This document shows, in pieces, positions 1-7,583 of a DNA stretch of 22,537 bases. Below the pieces are notes generated by a model that did not search any database, was not told the origin of the DNA, and saw nothing but the letters and a program-made list of their open reading frames with translations. Within the stretch, counting starts at the first letter, position 1. Every line of letters starts with the position of its first letter. A program made the position numbers and the translations under genes. This stretch comes from a virus: positions 1 to 22,537 of IMG/VR virus record IMGVR_UViG_3300035665_000256, one strand, 5' to 3'.

Positions 1-1
1 C

Positions 2-3000
2 CCGCAGGCCAAACGCCCGGCCACCGGGGAGCGCAAGTTGCTGGACATGCCACAAACTATCAATCTGCCACAAGCTGATAGCAAACTGATAGCAAACGCC
101 TATCGCGAGGCCGTGCGTGGCTCCAGCACGCAGATGGCTCCGCTCTCCACCGTCTATGCGCAGGCTCGGCTGCTTCAACCCGGACTCACGCCCGAGACGT
201 TCTTGGCACAGGTGCAGGAAGGCTACGACAACGGCACGCTGTTGCTCGAAGGCGCGGGCAGCCAGCAAGAAGCCGCACAGTCCAGCCTATCGCTGCCGGG
301 TACTCCCGTGGGAACGGCTGTGCGTATGATGCCAGCACCGCAGGGGACGTTGAAGAGTAAGGCCGACGACGGCGAACCACCTATCATCGACATCGGCGGC
401 GAAGCAGAACCTGCGGACGGTCCTGAGTTTGCCTTCACTCGCGCTCGCTTTGCTCCGCCAAAACCGGAGGACCAAATGTATCAAGTCCATTCGGACGAGG
501 AAGCTACCAAGAAAGCCTTTGCCTGGATCAACGCCGTTGGCCCACTCCGGGCTGCCGACCTGTTGATGGCAGACCGTGCGCCGAGCGACATGGACCTCAA
601 CGTGAAGAACATCGTCATGGGTGGTCTGCTCAAAGGTTTCACAGAGATTTCGATAGACCCCAACGCCAGTGAGGACGAGAAAACGGTCGCACGCGCCACC
701 AATCAACGGCTTGGGAAGTATCGAGTACGGATGAACCAAGACGCCGCCCGTGGCATGCGTCAGATTGGAGTGCAGAACGGTGCAGTGCTTCAACTCATCG
801 CCCCTATTCTTGCAGTGGAAGAGGTGCTCGCAGATCACGGAGAGAAGATTCTGGAGGATCAGTTCGAGGGAGGATCGGAAGGTGCGGCTCCGCGAGTAGC
901 CGGTGCTGCCGAGACGGCCACTGCCGAAGCCGACGAACGATTGGAGAACATCATCCGTCGATTGATGGGCAGCCTGCGTCCAAAGCAAACCTCTGTTGGT
1001 GCGCTCGCCCGCATGTTCCGTGGTATGGGACAGCGTGACCAGATCATCGACGAAGTAGCCAAAGCCTTGATGCTCAAAGCCCGTGGCAACGTGGTCGCTC
1101 CCGAACGGAAGACCGCGCTTGCCAATTTGGTGAGCAGCCTTAAAAGCACTCTCGCAGCCAGTGTGAAGGGTGAGAAGAAGCCCGCGCCCGAGCGCACGCT
1201 GCAAGACCTGCTGACCAGCGCATTCGTCAATCAGGTGTCTGAGGGTCCGGCGTTTGAATCAGCGTGGAAAGAGGGTCGTCAAAAAGTGCTCGACATGCTG
1301 ATTGATATGGAGTTGGACAAAACTTTCCATCCAGCCCAAAAGCGTCTGGCCGATCTTCGTGCCAAACTCACCTATTTGGAGGCTGGAAGTGCCGAACAGC
1401 AGGAAGCCAGTGCCGCAGAACGCGCTCAACTCGCCGACCAGATCAAGGTTGCCAAGGTGGAAACGAAAGCCGCTATGGATGCGGTCAAGGCAATGACGCC
1501 TCAACTCGAAGCGCAGCGCGATGCGTTGATGCCCGCCGCTCCAACGGTGGCGTTTGACCCCGTGTCTTCCCGTGAAGCGATTGGCCGTGCATTTGAGAAG
1601 GCAGGTTACACCGCCGACTTGGCAACGGGTCTGGACAAGTCCGGCAAACGCACTCTCAGCATCAAAGACGCGCTGCTCAACCGTCAACGCGCCGCTGACG
1701 CCGTGATAAAAGTGTTCGACGCGGAGATGCAAGTCCCGGACGCCGCGACTCAAAACGATTGGCCGCAAGCCCGCGCCCTTGCACTCAAGGCGGTCAACGA
1801 GACTCTCGACTCGTGGCAGGCGCAGACAGACGCCGACAAAGTGGCGAAGCTAGAAGCCGCCAAGCAGAGTCTTCTCAGCGAGGACTCCAAAGCTCTTGAG
1901 AAGCTGGTTAACTCCATCCGCAATAGAATCCTCCCCGACTCAGATTGGTCTGACATTCTCTACGACCTGCCGCGCACACAGGCGGAACGTCTTGCCGCCA
2001 TCAAGGACCGTGTCGCCAAACATGAGGCACTGAAGAACCTCACCCCGGATGAGTCGAAAAAGTTGGCGGAGAGCATCGACAAACTGTGGCAGCGCGAAAG
2101 ACTCAAAGCGTTCCAAGACGAACTCTTCAAAGCTGGCGTCCTGAAAGCCAAGACCACCAAGGCTGTTGCGAACGTGGCGTCTGCTGCTCCCGAGCTTCTC
2201 CGACTCATGAACCTGGGAGTGTTCAACTCCAGCACTTTCCGCGAAGCGATCTCCAAACGGTTCGGCTTGAAGCTCCTGACCGGCGTTCAGGCCGATGCTT
2301 TGCGCAAGCTGGCAGCCGAAGCGTGGGGCAGTCCCCAAGGCGTCCTGCGCAATCAGAAACTCGGCCAATTGGTTGAAGGCATCCAGCACGCCACTGGTGC
2401 GAACTGGGCAGACGTGATGAACTCCTACTGGATCGCCAGTGTTCTTAGCGGTTTGCGCACTCACTTCGACACCTGGGGAGGTGTCGTGAATGGTCTCGGC
2501 ACCAACCTCATTCAAGCAGGAGTCCAACTGTCGAAGGGCAGAGGGGTTGCCGCTTTCGACATCCAGGCTCAATGGTGGAAAGGATTGTTCACCGGACTCA
2601 ATGAAGCCCTGTATCTCCTGCGCACCGGAGACCCCTCATTCACCAAGCGTTTTGAGGCCGATCTTATCGACGCTCTGAATGGCGAGAAGACCGCGCACCC
2701 CATTGCCATCGGCGAGAAGATGTGGAAAAGCGGCAGCCTGCTCCAGAAGATTCCCGGCGCTCTGATGATGGTGGTCGGTCGTAGCATGGTCGCCGCCGAC
2801 CACGTGAACAACACCGCCACCACGCAGGGAGCGATGGCCGTGGCTCGGGCGATGAATCCTGAGCTTTATGAAGGCAAGACATCTTGGACTCAGAAGGAGA
2901 TCGCCGACGCTCGCAAGCAGGCGATTGCCGAGGCCACGGCAGGAGCGGAACCCGCGACCAAATTTGAACGCATGCTGGTCGCCAAGCGCACTCGCGAAAT

Positions 3001-4327
3001 TCTTAACGCCGGGCTGACCGAGGCAGACCAGATGGCTGCTTCTGAAGTAGGAGACATCGCCGCATTCCAGAACGATCCGACGGGGTTGTTTGGCGGACTC
3101 TACCATGCGGTTAAGTCAGGCTTGTCTTCCGCAGTCCGCAGTCTGGACCAAGTTGCACAAGATGAGGAAGCTGCCAAGATCACGCGAGCGTTCGCCGCAG
3201 TGACGGCAGGCAGCGTCCACGCCCTCACCGGCACGAGGTTCATGCGCTTCGGCTTCAACCTCGGCAACGAGTTCATGCGCTACATGCCCGGCTCGTGGCT
3301 GCTGAACAAAGGCACCAACATCCTCGGCAGCAAACTCAGCCCGATGCAGCAGGATATGCTGATTGGTAAGAACGTGGTCGGGGGCATTCTGCTTGCCACT
3401 CTCTATTCTCTGTTTGGAGACGACGACGAATCCGAGGACGGCAAGTGGCACATGGAAGGTCCGTGGAACGATCTCAGTCTCGGTGAGCAGTCTTCCCGCC
3501 TGAGCGCGGGATTGGCGAAGAACTCCTTTTGGCGCAGGAAAGACGGCAAGATTGAGCGCATCAGCTATGCACAATGGCCGACTGCCGGACTTCTAGCCGC
3601 TGTGGGAAGCATGCTCGACGAGAAACGCTACAAGCCTGAAGACTGGAATCAGCGCGGAGTAGCGGGACACATTCTTCAAGGCGCTGTCACTGGGCTGTTT
3701 CAAGTCCAAGATGCTGCCGCCATGCAGCAGGTTGCCGAACTTTTCAGCACCTCGTCCTCGTACGGGGCGGCACAAGGGATGCCGGAGAAAGTCATTAAAA
3801 TGGGTACGAACTACCTTGGGGGTCTGGTACCCACATCCGTCAAAGATTTGGACAAGTGGCAAGACCCACGCAATTTCCGGGCAGACGGCGTCTGGGAAAA
3901 GCTCGTCCGCGAGATGCCTGTCGCACGTCGATTTGTCAACGATGGGCGTCCGCAGTTCAACCGCATCGGTCAAGATGTCCGACTCCACCGCGAGCCTTAC
4001 AGCCGTCTCTACACAACTGACGAAGCAGACAAGGCGACTGTGGCCTACGGGCAGTTACTCGCGAGGGGTATCGACTTTCCTACACCGAGCACCAAACGTC
4101 AGATCATCAAGGACGGCAAGAAGGTGCCTATGGACACCCTCGGCAAAGGAGTTACTTACGACTTCGAGAAAGCGGTCGCTCTCAGCTATGGCAAGTTCTT
4201 GCAGGAGAACGGCGAGCGGATCACAGGAATGTCCACCAAGGCGCTCGACAAACTGATTCGTGATCGGGCCACGCGCATCCTCGACATCGAGACCCGCAAG
4301 GTTCAAGCGAAAGTCAACAACCCATGA
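2..4327 (+). CDS. Giant phage protein (polyvalent or virion-associated type), 5'-truncated by window edge
   Basis: The frame is open to the left edge with no stop, so the true start lies upstream; the TTG at 38 is only the first possible start inside the window. At least 1441 codons are present. Numbered from that TTG, residues about 25-75 (SSTQMAPLSTVYAQARL onward) resemble a small winged-helix-like segment seen in giant phage polyvalent proteins. Residues about 290-650 are Ala/Glu/Lys-rich and probably largely helical. A segment near residues 790-850 contains SVLSGLRTHFDTW and NGLGTN, like the SGxxTHxxNxxGN stretch of large phage polyvalent proteins. A hydrophobic stretch (VVGGILLATLYSLFG) near residue 1115 precedes an acidic DDDE patch. 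I infer a virion-packaged or ejected internal protein; no catalytic motif was recognised. The gene overlaps the next start by ATGA. The exact role is uncertain. Confidence 0.8.
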   Translation, partial: PQAKRPATGERKLLDMPQTINLPQADSKLIANAYREAVRGSSTQMAPLSTVYAQARLLQPGLTPETFLAQVQEGYDNGTLLLEGAGSQQEAAQSSLSLPGTPVGTAVRMMPAPQGTLKSKADDGEPPIIDIGGEAEPADGPEFAFTRARFAPPKPEDQMYQVHSDEEATKKAFAWINAVGPLRAADLLMADRAPSDMDLNVKNIVMGGLLKGFTEISIDPNASEDEKTVARATNQRLGKYRVRMNQDAARGMRQIGVQNGAVLQLIAPILAVEEVLADHGEKILEDQFEGGSEGAAPRVAGAAETATAEADERLENIIRRLMGSLRPKQTSVGALARMFRGMGQRDQIIDEVAKALMLKARGNVVAPERKTALANLVSSLKSTLAASVKGEKKPAPERTLQDLLTSAFVNQVSEGPAFESAWKEGRQKVLDMLIDMELDKTFHPAQKRLADLRAKLTYLEAGSAEQQEASAAERAQLADQIKVAKVETKAAMDAVKAMTPQLEAQRDALMPAAPTVAFDPVSSREAIGRAFEKAGYTADLATGLDKSGKRTLSIKDALLNRQRAADAVIKVFDAEMQVPDAATQNDWPQARALALKAVNETLDSWQAQTDADKVAKLEAAKQSLLSEDSKALEKLVNSIRNRILPDSDWSDILYDLPRTQAERLAAIKDRVAKHEALKNLTPDESKKLAESIDKLWQRERLKAFQDELFKAGVLKAKTTKAVANVASAAPELLRLMNLGVFNSSTFREAISKRFGLKLLTGVQADALRKLAAEAWGSPQGVLRNQKLGQLVEGIQHATGANWADVMNSYWIASVLSGLRTHFDTWGGVVNGLGTNLIQAGVQLSKGRGVAAFDIQAQWWKGLFTGLNEALYLLRTGDPSFTKRFEADLIDALNGEKTAHPIAIGEKMWKSGSLLQKIPGALMMVVGRSMVAADHVNNTATTQGAMAVARAMNPELYEGKTSWTQKEIADARKQAIAEATAGAEPATKFERMLVAKRTREILNAGLTEADQMAASEVGDIAAFQNDPTGLFGGLYHAVKSGLSSAVRSLDQVAQDEEAAKITRAFAAVTAGSVHALTGTRFMRFGFNLGNEFMRYMPGSWLLNKGTNILGSKLSPMQQDMLIGKNVVGGILLATLYSLFGDDDESEDGKWHMEGPWNDLSLGEQSSRLSAGLAKNSFWRRKDGKIERISYAQWPTAGLLAAVGSMLDEKRYKPEDWNQRGVAGHILQGAVTGLFQVQDAAAMQQVAELFSTSSSYGAAQGMPEKVIKMGTNYLGGLVPTSVKDLDKWQDPRNFRADGVWEKLVREMPVARRFVNDGRPQFNRIGQDVRLHREPYSRLYTTDEADKATVAYGQLLARGIDFPTPSTKRQIIKDGKKVPMDTLGKGVTYDFEKAVALSYGKFLQENGERITGMSTKALDKLIRDRATRILDIETRKVQAKVNNP

Positions 4328-4911
4328 AACGCCCCTTCAACGAAACTGTGGTCCCGCCTGGAGGTGGCTGGAAATACACCGACCCCGTCACCGGAGTTCC
4401 CGTGTCGTCCAACTCCCTGACCGTCATGCTCCAGCAGGTGAAGGCGCAGCGCGTTGCCAATGGTGTCGAGGTCGGGAGTGGCTGGGAGCATGTGGTGCTC
4501 GACGAGATGTGCGAGCAGAACCCCGGCTTCCGGTGCATCGAGGCTGGAGCGCCCGAGATCCACATGACGGGGGACGACGTGAAGCGGTTCCTGCTCACAC
4601 TTCAAGAGCTGTACGGCAATGAGTTGGTCAGTGACGAAGAGCATCGCCGCCGCGCCGACATCTGCCTGTCATGCCCCAAGATGGCTGACGTTGCCTGCAC
4701 GTTCCCGTGCGGTTGGGTGAGCAAGAAGTTGACCGAGATGCTCGGTGGTCGGAAGATTCACCGGCCTGCGGAGCTATATAAAAAGGGGTGCAGTGCTTGC
4801 GGCTGCGACGTGTCGAGCAAAACATACTACCCCCTCGACGTGCTCAAATCTGTGGACGTGAAGCTGGGGAAGCAGCCGGACTACTGGGAGAATTGCTGGA
4901 TGCGGGAGTGA
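4324..4911 (+). CDS. Cys-rich putative zinc-binding phage protein
   Basis: This 195-aa protein starts at an ATG overlapping the upstream stop by 4 nt (ATGA), so it is probably translated by coupling to the giant gene. The C-terminal half holds eight clustered cysteines: C114-x2-C117, C125-x3-C129, C156-x2-C159-x-C161, and C191 near the C-terminus. This fits one or two structural zinc sites. The N-terminal half has no recognisable catalytic motif. No signal peptide or membrane segment is seen. It is the last plus-strand gene in the window, and its last 68 bp are antisense to the 3' end of the Dps-like gene. Context suggests a structural or morphogenesis accessory protein, but the function is unknown. 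Confidence 0.85.
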   Translation: MKRPFNETVVPPGGGWKYTDPVTGVPVSSNSLTVMLQQVKAQRVANGVEVGSGWEHVVLDEMCEQNPGFRCIEAGAPEIHMTGDDVKRFLLTLQELYGNELVSDEEHRRRADICLSCPKMADVACTFPCGWVSKKLTEMLGGRKIHRPAELYKKGCSACGCDVSSKTYYPLDVLKSVDVKLGKQPDYWENCWMRE

Positions 4912-5305
4912 TCCTCTTCTGGATCAAGAACTGCCGTTGCTCCGAGTCGTCACATAGCTGGGCCAGCAGGTTCTTGGTGCCTTCGGTGGCTTTCGGCATC
5001 TCCGACACGAGGACGGCGCACAGGTTCTTCTCACCTGACAGGAGATCAGCAAACAGCTTTTCCGGGGAGTGCTCGTTCGGGTGGAACGCGGCTTTCGTGG
5101 CAGCGTCCATCCCCAGCTTGGCGAGGTCCATCTTGCTGCCGAGACCAACAGCCCGTTCAACCACCGAATCGTAGGCCGCGTCGTAGGCTTCGTAAAACTT
5201 CCCGAACGTCTTGTGGTCGGCGAAGAACGTCGGCCCTTGCGTGTCGTGATGGGCGCGTTGGGCAAACAGACGCAGGGTGAGCAGTTGGAGGGCGGCGAGG
5301 TCCAT
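4844..5305 (-). CDS. Dps/ferritin-like protein
   Basis: A 153-aa protein. Residues 18-56 align without gaps to the Dps ferroxidase region: H19 and H31 correspond to E. coli Dps H51 and H63, D46 to D78 and E50 to E82, and ERAVGLG matches ERAVQLG. The residue matching D67 is G35, with E39 nearby. In known Dps proteins these residues bind and oxidise iron at subunit interfaces of a 12-mer that protects DNA from oxidative damage. The N-terminus is shorter than in E. coli Dps and lacks its Lys-rich DNA-binding tail. The C-terminus ends in a Ser/Pro/Ala-rich tail encoded antisense to the Cys-rich gene. The ATG at 5305 is only 8 nt from a good -10 box, with no SD. Dps identity is fairly sure; activity is inferred. 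Confidence 0.78.
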   Translation of the reverse strand: MDLAALQLLTLRLFAQRAHHDTQGPTFFADHKTFGKFYEAYDAAYDSVVERAVGLGSKMDLAKLGMDAATKAAFHPNEHSPEKLFADLLSGEKNLCAVLVSEMPKATEGTKNLLAQLCDDSEQRQFLIQKRITPASSNSPSSPAASPASRPQI

Positions 5306-5313
5306 GGTGGCGG

Positions 5314-5342
5314 ATTGTAGTGGAGCCGGGGTGATGGGTCAA
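5314..5342 (-). promoter_or_regulatory. Sigma70-like promoter for the Dps-like gene
   Basis: On the minus strand, TTGACC (5342-5337), a 17-nt spacer and TACAAT (5319-5314) match the sigma70 consensus at 10 of 12 positions with ideal spacing. The ATG follows 8 nt after the -10 box, so transcription would start about 2-3 nt before the start codon, giving a nearly leaderless mRNA. The -35 sits in a 10-nt block, GGGTTGACCC, that recurs at the promoter upstream of the DUF2815 gene. Found by eye only. Confidence 0.5.
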
Positions 5343-5355
5343 CCCTTTGCAAGTG

Positions 5356-5505
5356 TCATGGAAGGTGCAGCCAAACCCAGCGATACCATACCCGTATAAA
5401 TAGTTGCCTTTGAACGGTTTTTATCTCAGGGCAGAACAGCCACACCAGAGTAGCCGCCCACATAGCAAGGAGCCTGCGCATTGGTCTGGTGATGGGGAAG
5501 TGCAT
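5356..5505 (-). CDS. Possible 49-aa membrane peptide
   Basis: The ATG at 5505 lies 4 nt after the stop of the glycosyltransferase-like gene, and the ORF ends at TGA 5356-5358, leaving about 50 nt before the Dps start. The product begins MHFPITRPMRRLLAMWAA, continues hydrophobic through LVWLFC, and has a Trp/Arg-rich C-terminus. A basic stretch followed by a hydrophobic stretch ending in Cys could be a short membrane anchor or lipoprotein-like signal. No SD is evident. It fills most of the 204-nt gap between the two neighbouring genes. No family is recognised, and it could be chance coding. Confidence 0.4.
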   Translation of the reverse strand: MHFPITRPMRRLLAMWAATLVWLFCPEIKTVQRQLFIRVWYRWVWLHLP

Positions 5506-5509
5506 AAAA

Positions 5510-6733
5510 TCAAGCCTCCGTGATCGGGATGGTGTTCTGCACCCAGCCAGCTTTGGCTACGGCATATCCGTTGATCGAGAACGTGCCGATGAGGTAGGCC
5601 ACATCAACTTCCAGCTTCTCCGCCAAGTCGTTGACGCGCATCTTCTTGCCACCGAGGGCGGCTTCGATGTCGGCGCGGGTGATTTTCTTGACGGGTTTGA
5701 CCTCGGGGGTTTTGATCTTCACCTCCTCGGGCAACTCGGTAACAGTGACGACGGGTGCCTTCGTGACGGTGTGAGCCGGAGGCTCGGGAGCCTTCACTGG
5801 GATGACCTCGGTAGGCTTCTCATCGTCGCCCCAGAAGGCGTCATCTTGGGCCGGGTTCGTGGCAGCCTCGACCACGTTTTCTGCCGCCTGCCGAAAGGAC
5901 TCGACATCCACCTCAACAGTAGTCGTCTCCACGCTCCAACCGCTTCCCAACGTCCGCGCTTTTTCCCCACGTCCCAACACGATGTCAGCCAGCGACCCGT
6001 CTTTGCAGCCATGCACCAGCACGGCCTTGGGGCTGACGACACCACCGCGAGGACGCACCACACGGCTGCCGTGATCCACGGACTCACAGACGAGGTTGGT
6101 TCCTTCCATGTGGTAGTTCTGCGTGGACCACATGTCGCTGATGAGTTCGGTGTGCGACACGCCGATGTTGCGGATAGGCCAGCGAAGGTACACGTCGAAC
6201 GGTTCACGCGGGTTCATCGTGTAAGGTTTGGCGAGATCGAGCAGCAGCGGCTTGATCCGTTCGTCCTTCTCCATGTTGGCGGGGTAGATGCCGGTGCCCA
6301 TCATCATCTGATCGCCGTCCTTGTAGGCGATCTGTCCGTTCACGTTGAACGGCGTGTTGACGAGGACGCCACGGAACGGGGTGCCGCCGTAGCGGTAGTC
6401 CTCGAACAGGGCGACCGCCCAGCGCGGCTTCACCGGCAGCATGTCTAACTCCATCCACAAGAAGGGATCGGTATTGCCCATCTTGGCGAGTGCGAAGACC
6501 ACGCTGGCGAAGTGTCGGTTGCAGGCGACAGGCGCTCCACCCTCGAAGTCCTGAGTCAGCGGGTAGGTTTCCGCGCCCAGACGCTCGGCATGCTCATAGG
6601 CGGTGTCCTTGGCGGCAGATGTGGGGAAGAAGATGACGGGATGCTCTTCCAACCCGCCGAGCTTGAGCAGGCATTCGGTGAGGTCGGGCAGCAGGTGCTT
6701 GTCGTGGGCGGATACGGGGATGGCGATTTTCAT
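5510..6733 (-). CDS. Glycosyltransferase-like protein with C-terminal helix-turn-helix-like domain
   Basis: A 407-aa protein. It opens with a hydrophobic beta strand (MKIAIPVSAHDKHLLPDL), as in GT-A nucleotide-sugar folds, and has FLWMELDMLP at residues 91-100, where ELD resembles the metal-binding DxD-type motif. The globular part runs to about residue 270. A Pro/Val/Glu/Lys-rich linker follows to about 345, then a compact domain (about 345-407, KKITRADIEAALGGKKMRV onward) that resembles a small winged-helix or helix-turn-helix. The start codon overlaps the upstream stop (ATGA). It probably transfers a sugar to a surface or small-molecule acceptor; donor and acceptor are unknown. The appended C-terminal domain is unusual for a glycosyltransferase and may hold a partner or template. 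Confidence 0.72.
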   Translation of the reverse strand: MKIAIPVSAHDKHLLPDLTECLLKLGGLEEHPVIFFPTSAAKDTAYEHAERLGAETYPLTQDFEGGAPVACNRHFASVVFALAKMGNTDPFLWMELDMLPVKPRWAVALFEDYRYGGTPFRGVLVNTPFNVNGQIAYKDGDQMMMGTGIYPANMEKDERIKPLLLDLAKPYTMNPREPFDVYLRWPIRNIGVSHTELISDMWSTQNYHMEGTNLVCESVDHGSRVVRPRGGVVSPKAVLVHGCKDGSLADIVLGRGEKARTLGSGWSVETTTVEVDVESFRQAAENVVEAATNPAQDDAFWGDDEKPTEVIPVKAPEPPAHTVTKAPVVTVTELPEEVKIKTPEVKPVKKITRADIEAALGGKKMRVNDLAEKLEVDVAYLIGTFSINGYAVAKAGWVQNTIPITEA

Positions 6734-7221
6734 GGTTCAGGCGTTGAGGCGTTAAAGAGTTTGGCTGGGTACAAAGTAGTTAAGAAATAACCCAAAGAGC
6801 AAAAAGGGTTGTCTTGTTTGTCTATTCGGTTGACCCACCTTACTTCCAGGATGTCTTCCGGCATCAAGTTTTCGGGAGTGGATAGGGCTTGAGCAAAAGC
6901 GTCGAGAGTAGTTTTTTTCGGGTTCTCGTCTTTGCACAGATAGGTAATATCCAGATATGTCCTCCCGACCTCAACGGCTTCACGCCTACCCACGCTCTGA
7001 GGCAAACGCAGAGTCCTGTTTTTTATGCACAGGTTGTGCAAGAAGCGGTTGAGAGGAGTGTCTTCGCTGACAGAATCCGCAAACACTTTTTCCGCCACGA
7101 GGGCATACTCCTCGCGATCTTTCTCAGTCTCCTCAGACAGATCAGGACCACCAGTCTGCACCCATTTCCAGTCTGATAGACCGGATCGGGTGAATTTCAT
7201 AGGCTCTTTGGAAGTACTCAT
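6730..7221 (-). CDS. Hypothetical protein in the glycosyltransferase cassette
   Basis: This 163-aa soluble protein is not recognised. It starts MSTSKEPMKFTRSGLSDWKW and has an acidic stretch (SEETEKDREEYALVAEKVF) near residues 29-47. The remainder is mixed alpha/beta in character, with two cysteines around LCIKN and YLCKDEN. No signal peptide or membrane helix is seen. It overlaps both neighbours by 4 nt (ATGA), which supports real translation and fixes the start at 7221. It lies between the Tat-signal protein and the DxD-type glycosyltransferase, so a role in the same modification or assembly process is plausible but not shown. Confidence 0.7.
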   Translation of the reverse strand: MSTSKEPMKFTRSGLSDWKWVQTGGPDLSEETEKDREEYALVAEKVFADSVSEDTPLNRFLHNLCIKNRTLRLPQSVGRREAVEVGRTYLDITYLCKDENPKKTTLDAFAQALSTPENLMPEDILEVRWVNRIDKQDNPFCSLGYFLTTLYPAKLFNASTPEP

Positions 7222-7583
7222 GGTGCGAGAACGTGTTGGGGGATTCGTAGATATTCTCCGTTGGCGAAGTTGTATCGGTTCGGGTTCGCGTCGGCCAACA
7301 CTCCGGGGCGCGACTTGGACATGCCAATAGATAAAGGCTCGTCTTGCCCCTTCCTCCGAAATCTCAGCAACAATCTCGCCGACCCTTTCTCTTCCACCGT
7401 TTGGCGCATCTCAACAGAGAGAGCACTGCTAAAGATCACCACGTCCTCATAAGCCGCTGTCAGATACTCAGGGTTGACCACATACTTTGCCGCTTTCGGC
7501 AGAGCAGGCACCAAGCCGGTGATCTCCATGGCTGCGGCACACGCTGCCCCGGCAAGGAGTTTGAAGATGGAGCGACGGTTCAT
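7218..7583 (-). CDS. Small protein with Tat-like signal peptide
   Basis: The 121-aa product begins MNRRSIFKLLAGAACAAAM, a twin-arginine n-region (RRSIFK, close to the SRRxFLK consensus) followed by a small-residue hydrophobic core, with a plausible cleavage region around residues 28-32 (ALPKA). The mature part of about 90 residues is unrecognised; it contains VVIFSSALSVEMRQTV and ends IPQHVLAP. Start and stop both overlap neighbours by ATGA. If the signal works, the folded protein would be exported across the inner membrane, which is odd for a cytoplasmic phage enzyme cassette and suggests an envelope-acting protein. Some phage structural proteins also carry such N-termini. Confidence 0.72.
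   Translation of the reverse strand: MNRRSIFKLLAGAACAAAMEITGLVPALPKAAKYVVNPEYLTAAYEDVVIFSSALSVEMRQTVEEKGSARLLLRFRRKGQDEPLSIGMSKSRPGVLADANPNRYNFANGEYLRIPQHVLAP

Noticed and set aside
287-1204. Minus-strand 305-codon frame opposite the giant gene
   Set aside because: Low-quality translation without recognisable features; the plus frame is continuous for over 4 kb.
4909-4926. TGATCC-TCTTCT-GGATCA hairpin as a terminator for the convergent genes
   Set aside because: The stem is only 6 bp, has no U tract on either strand and lies in the Dps coding region.
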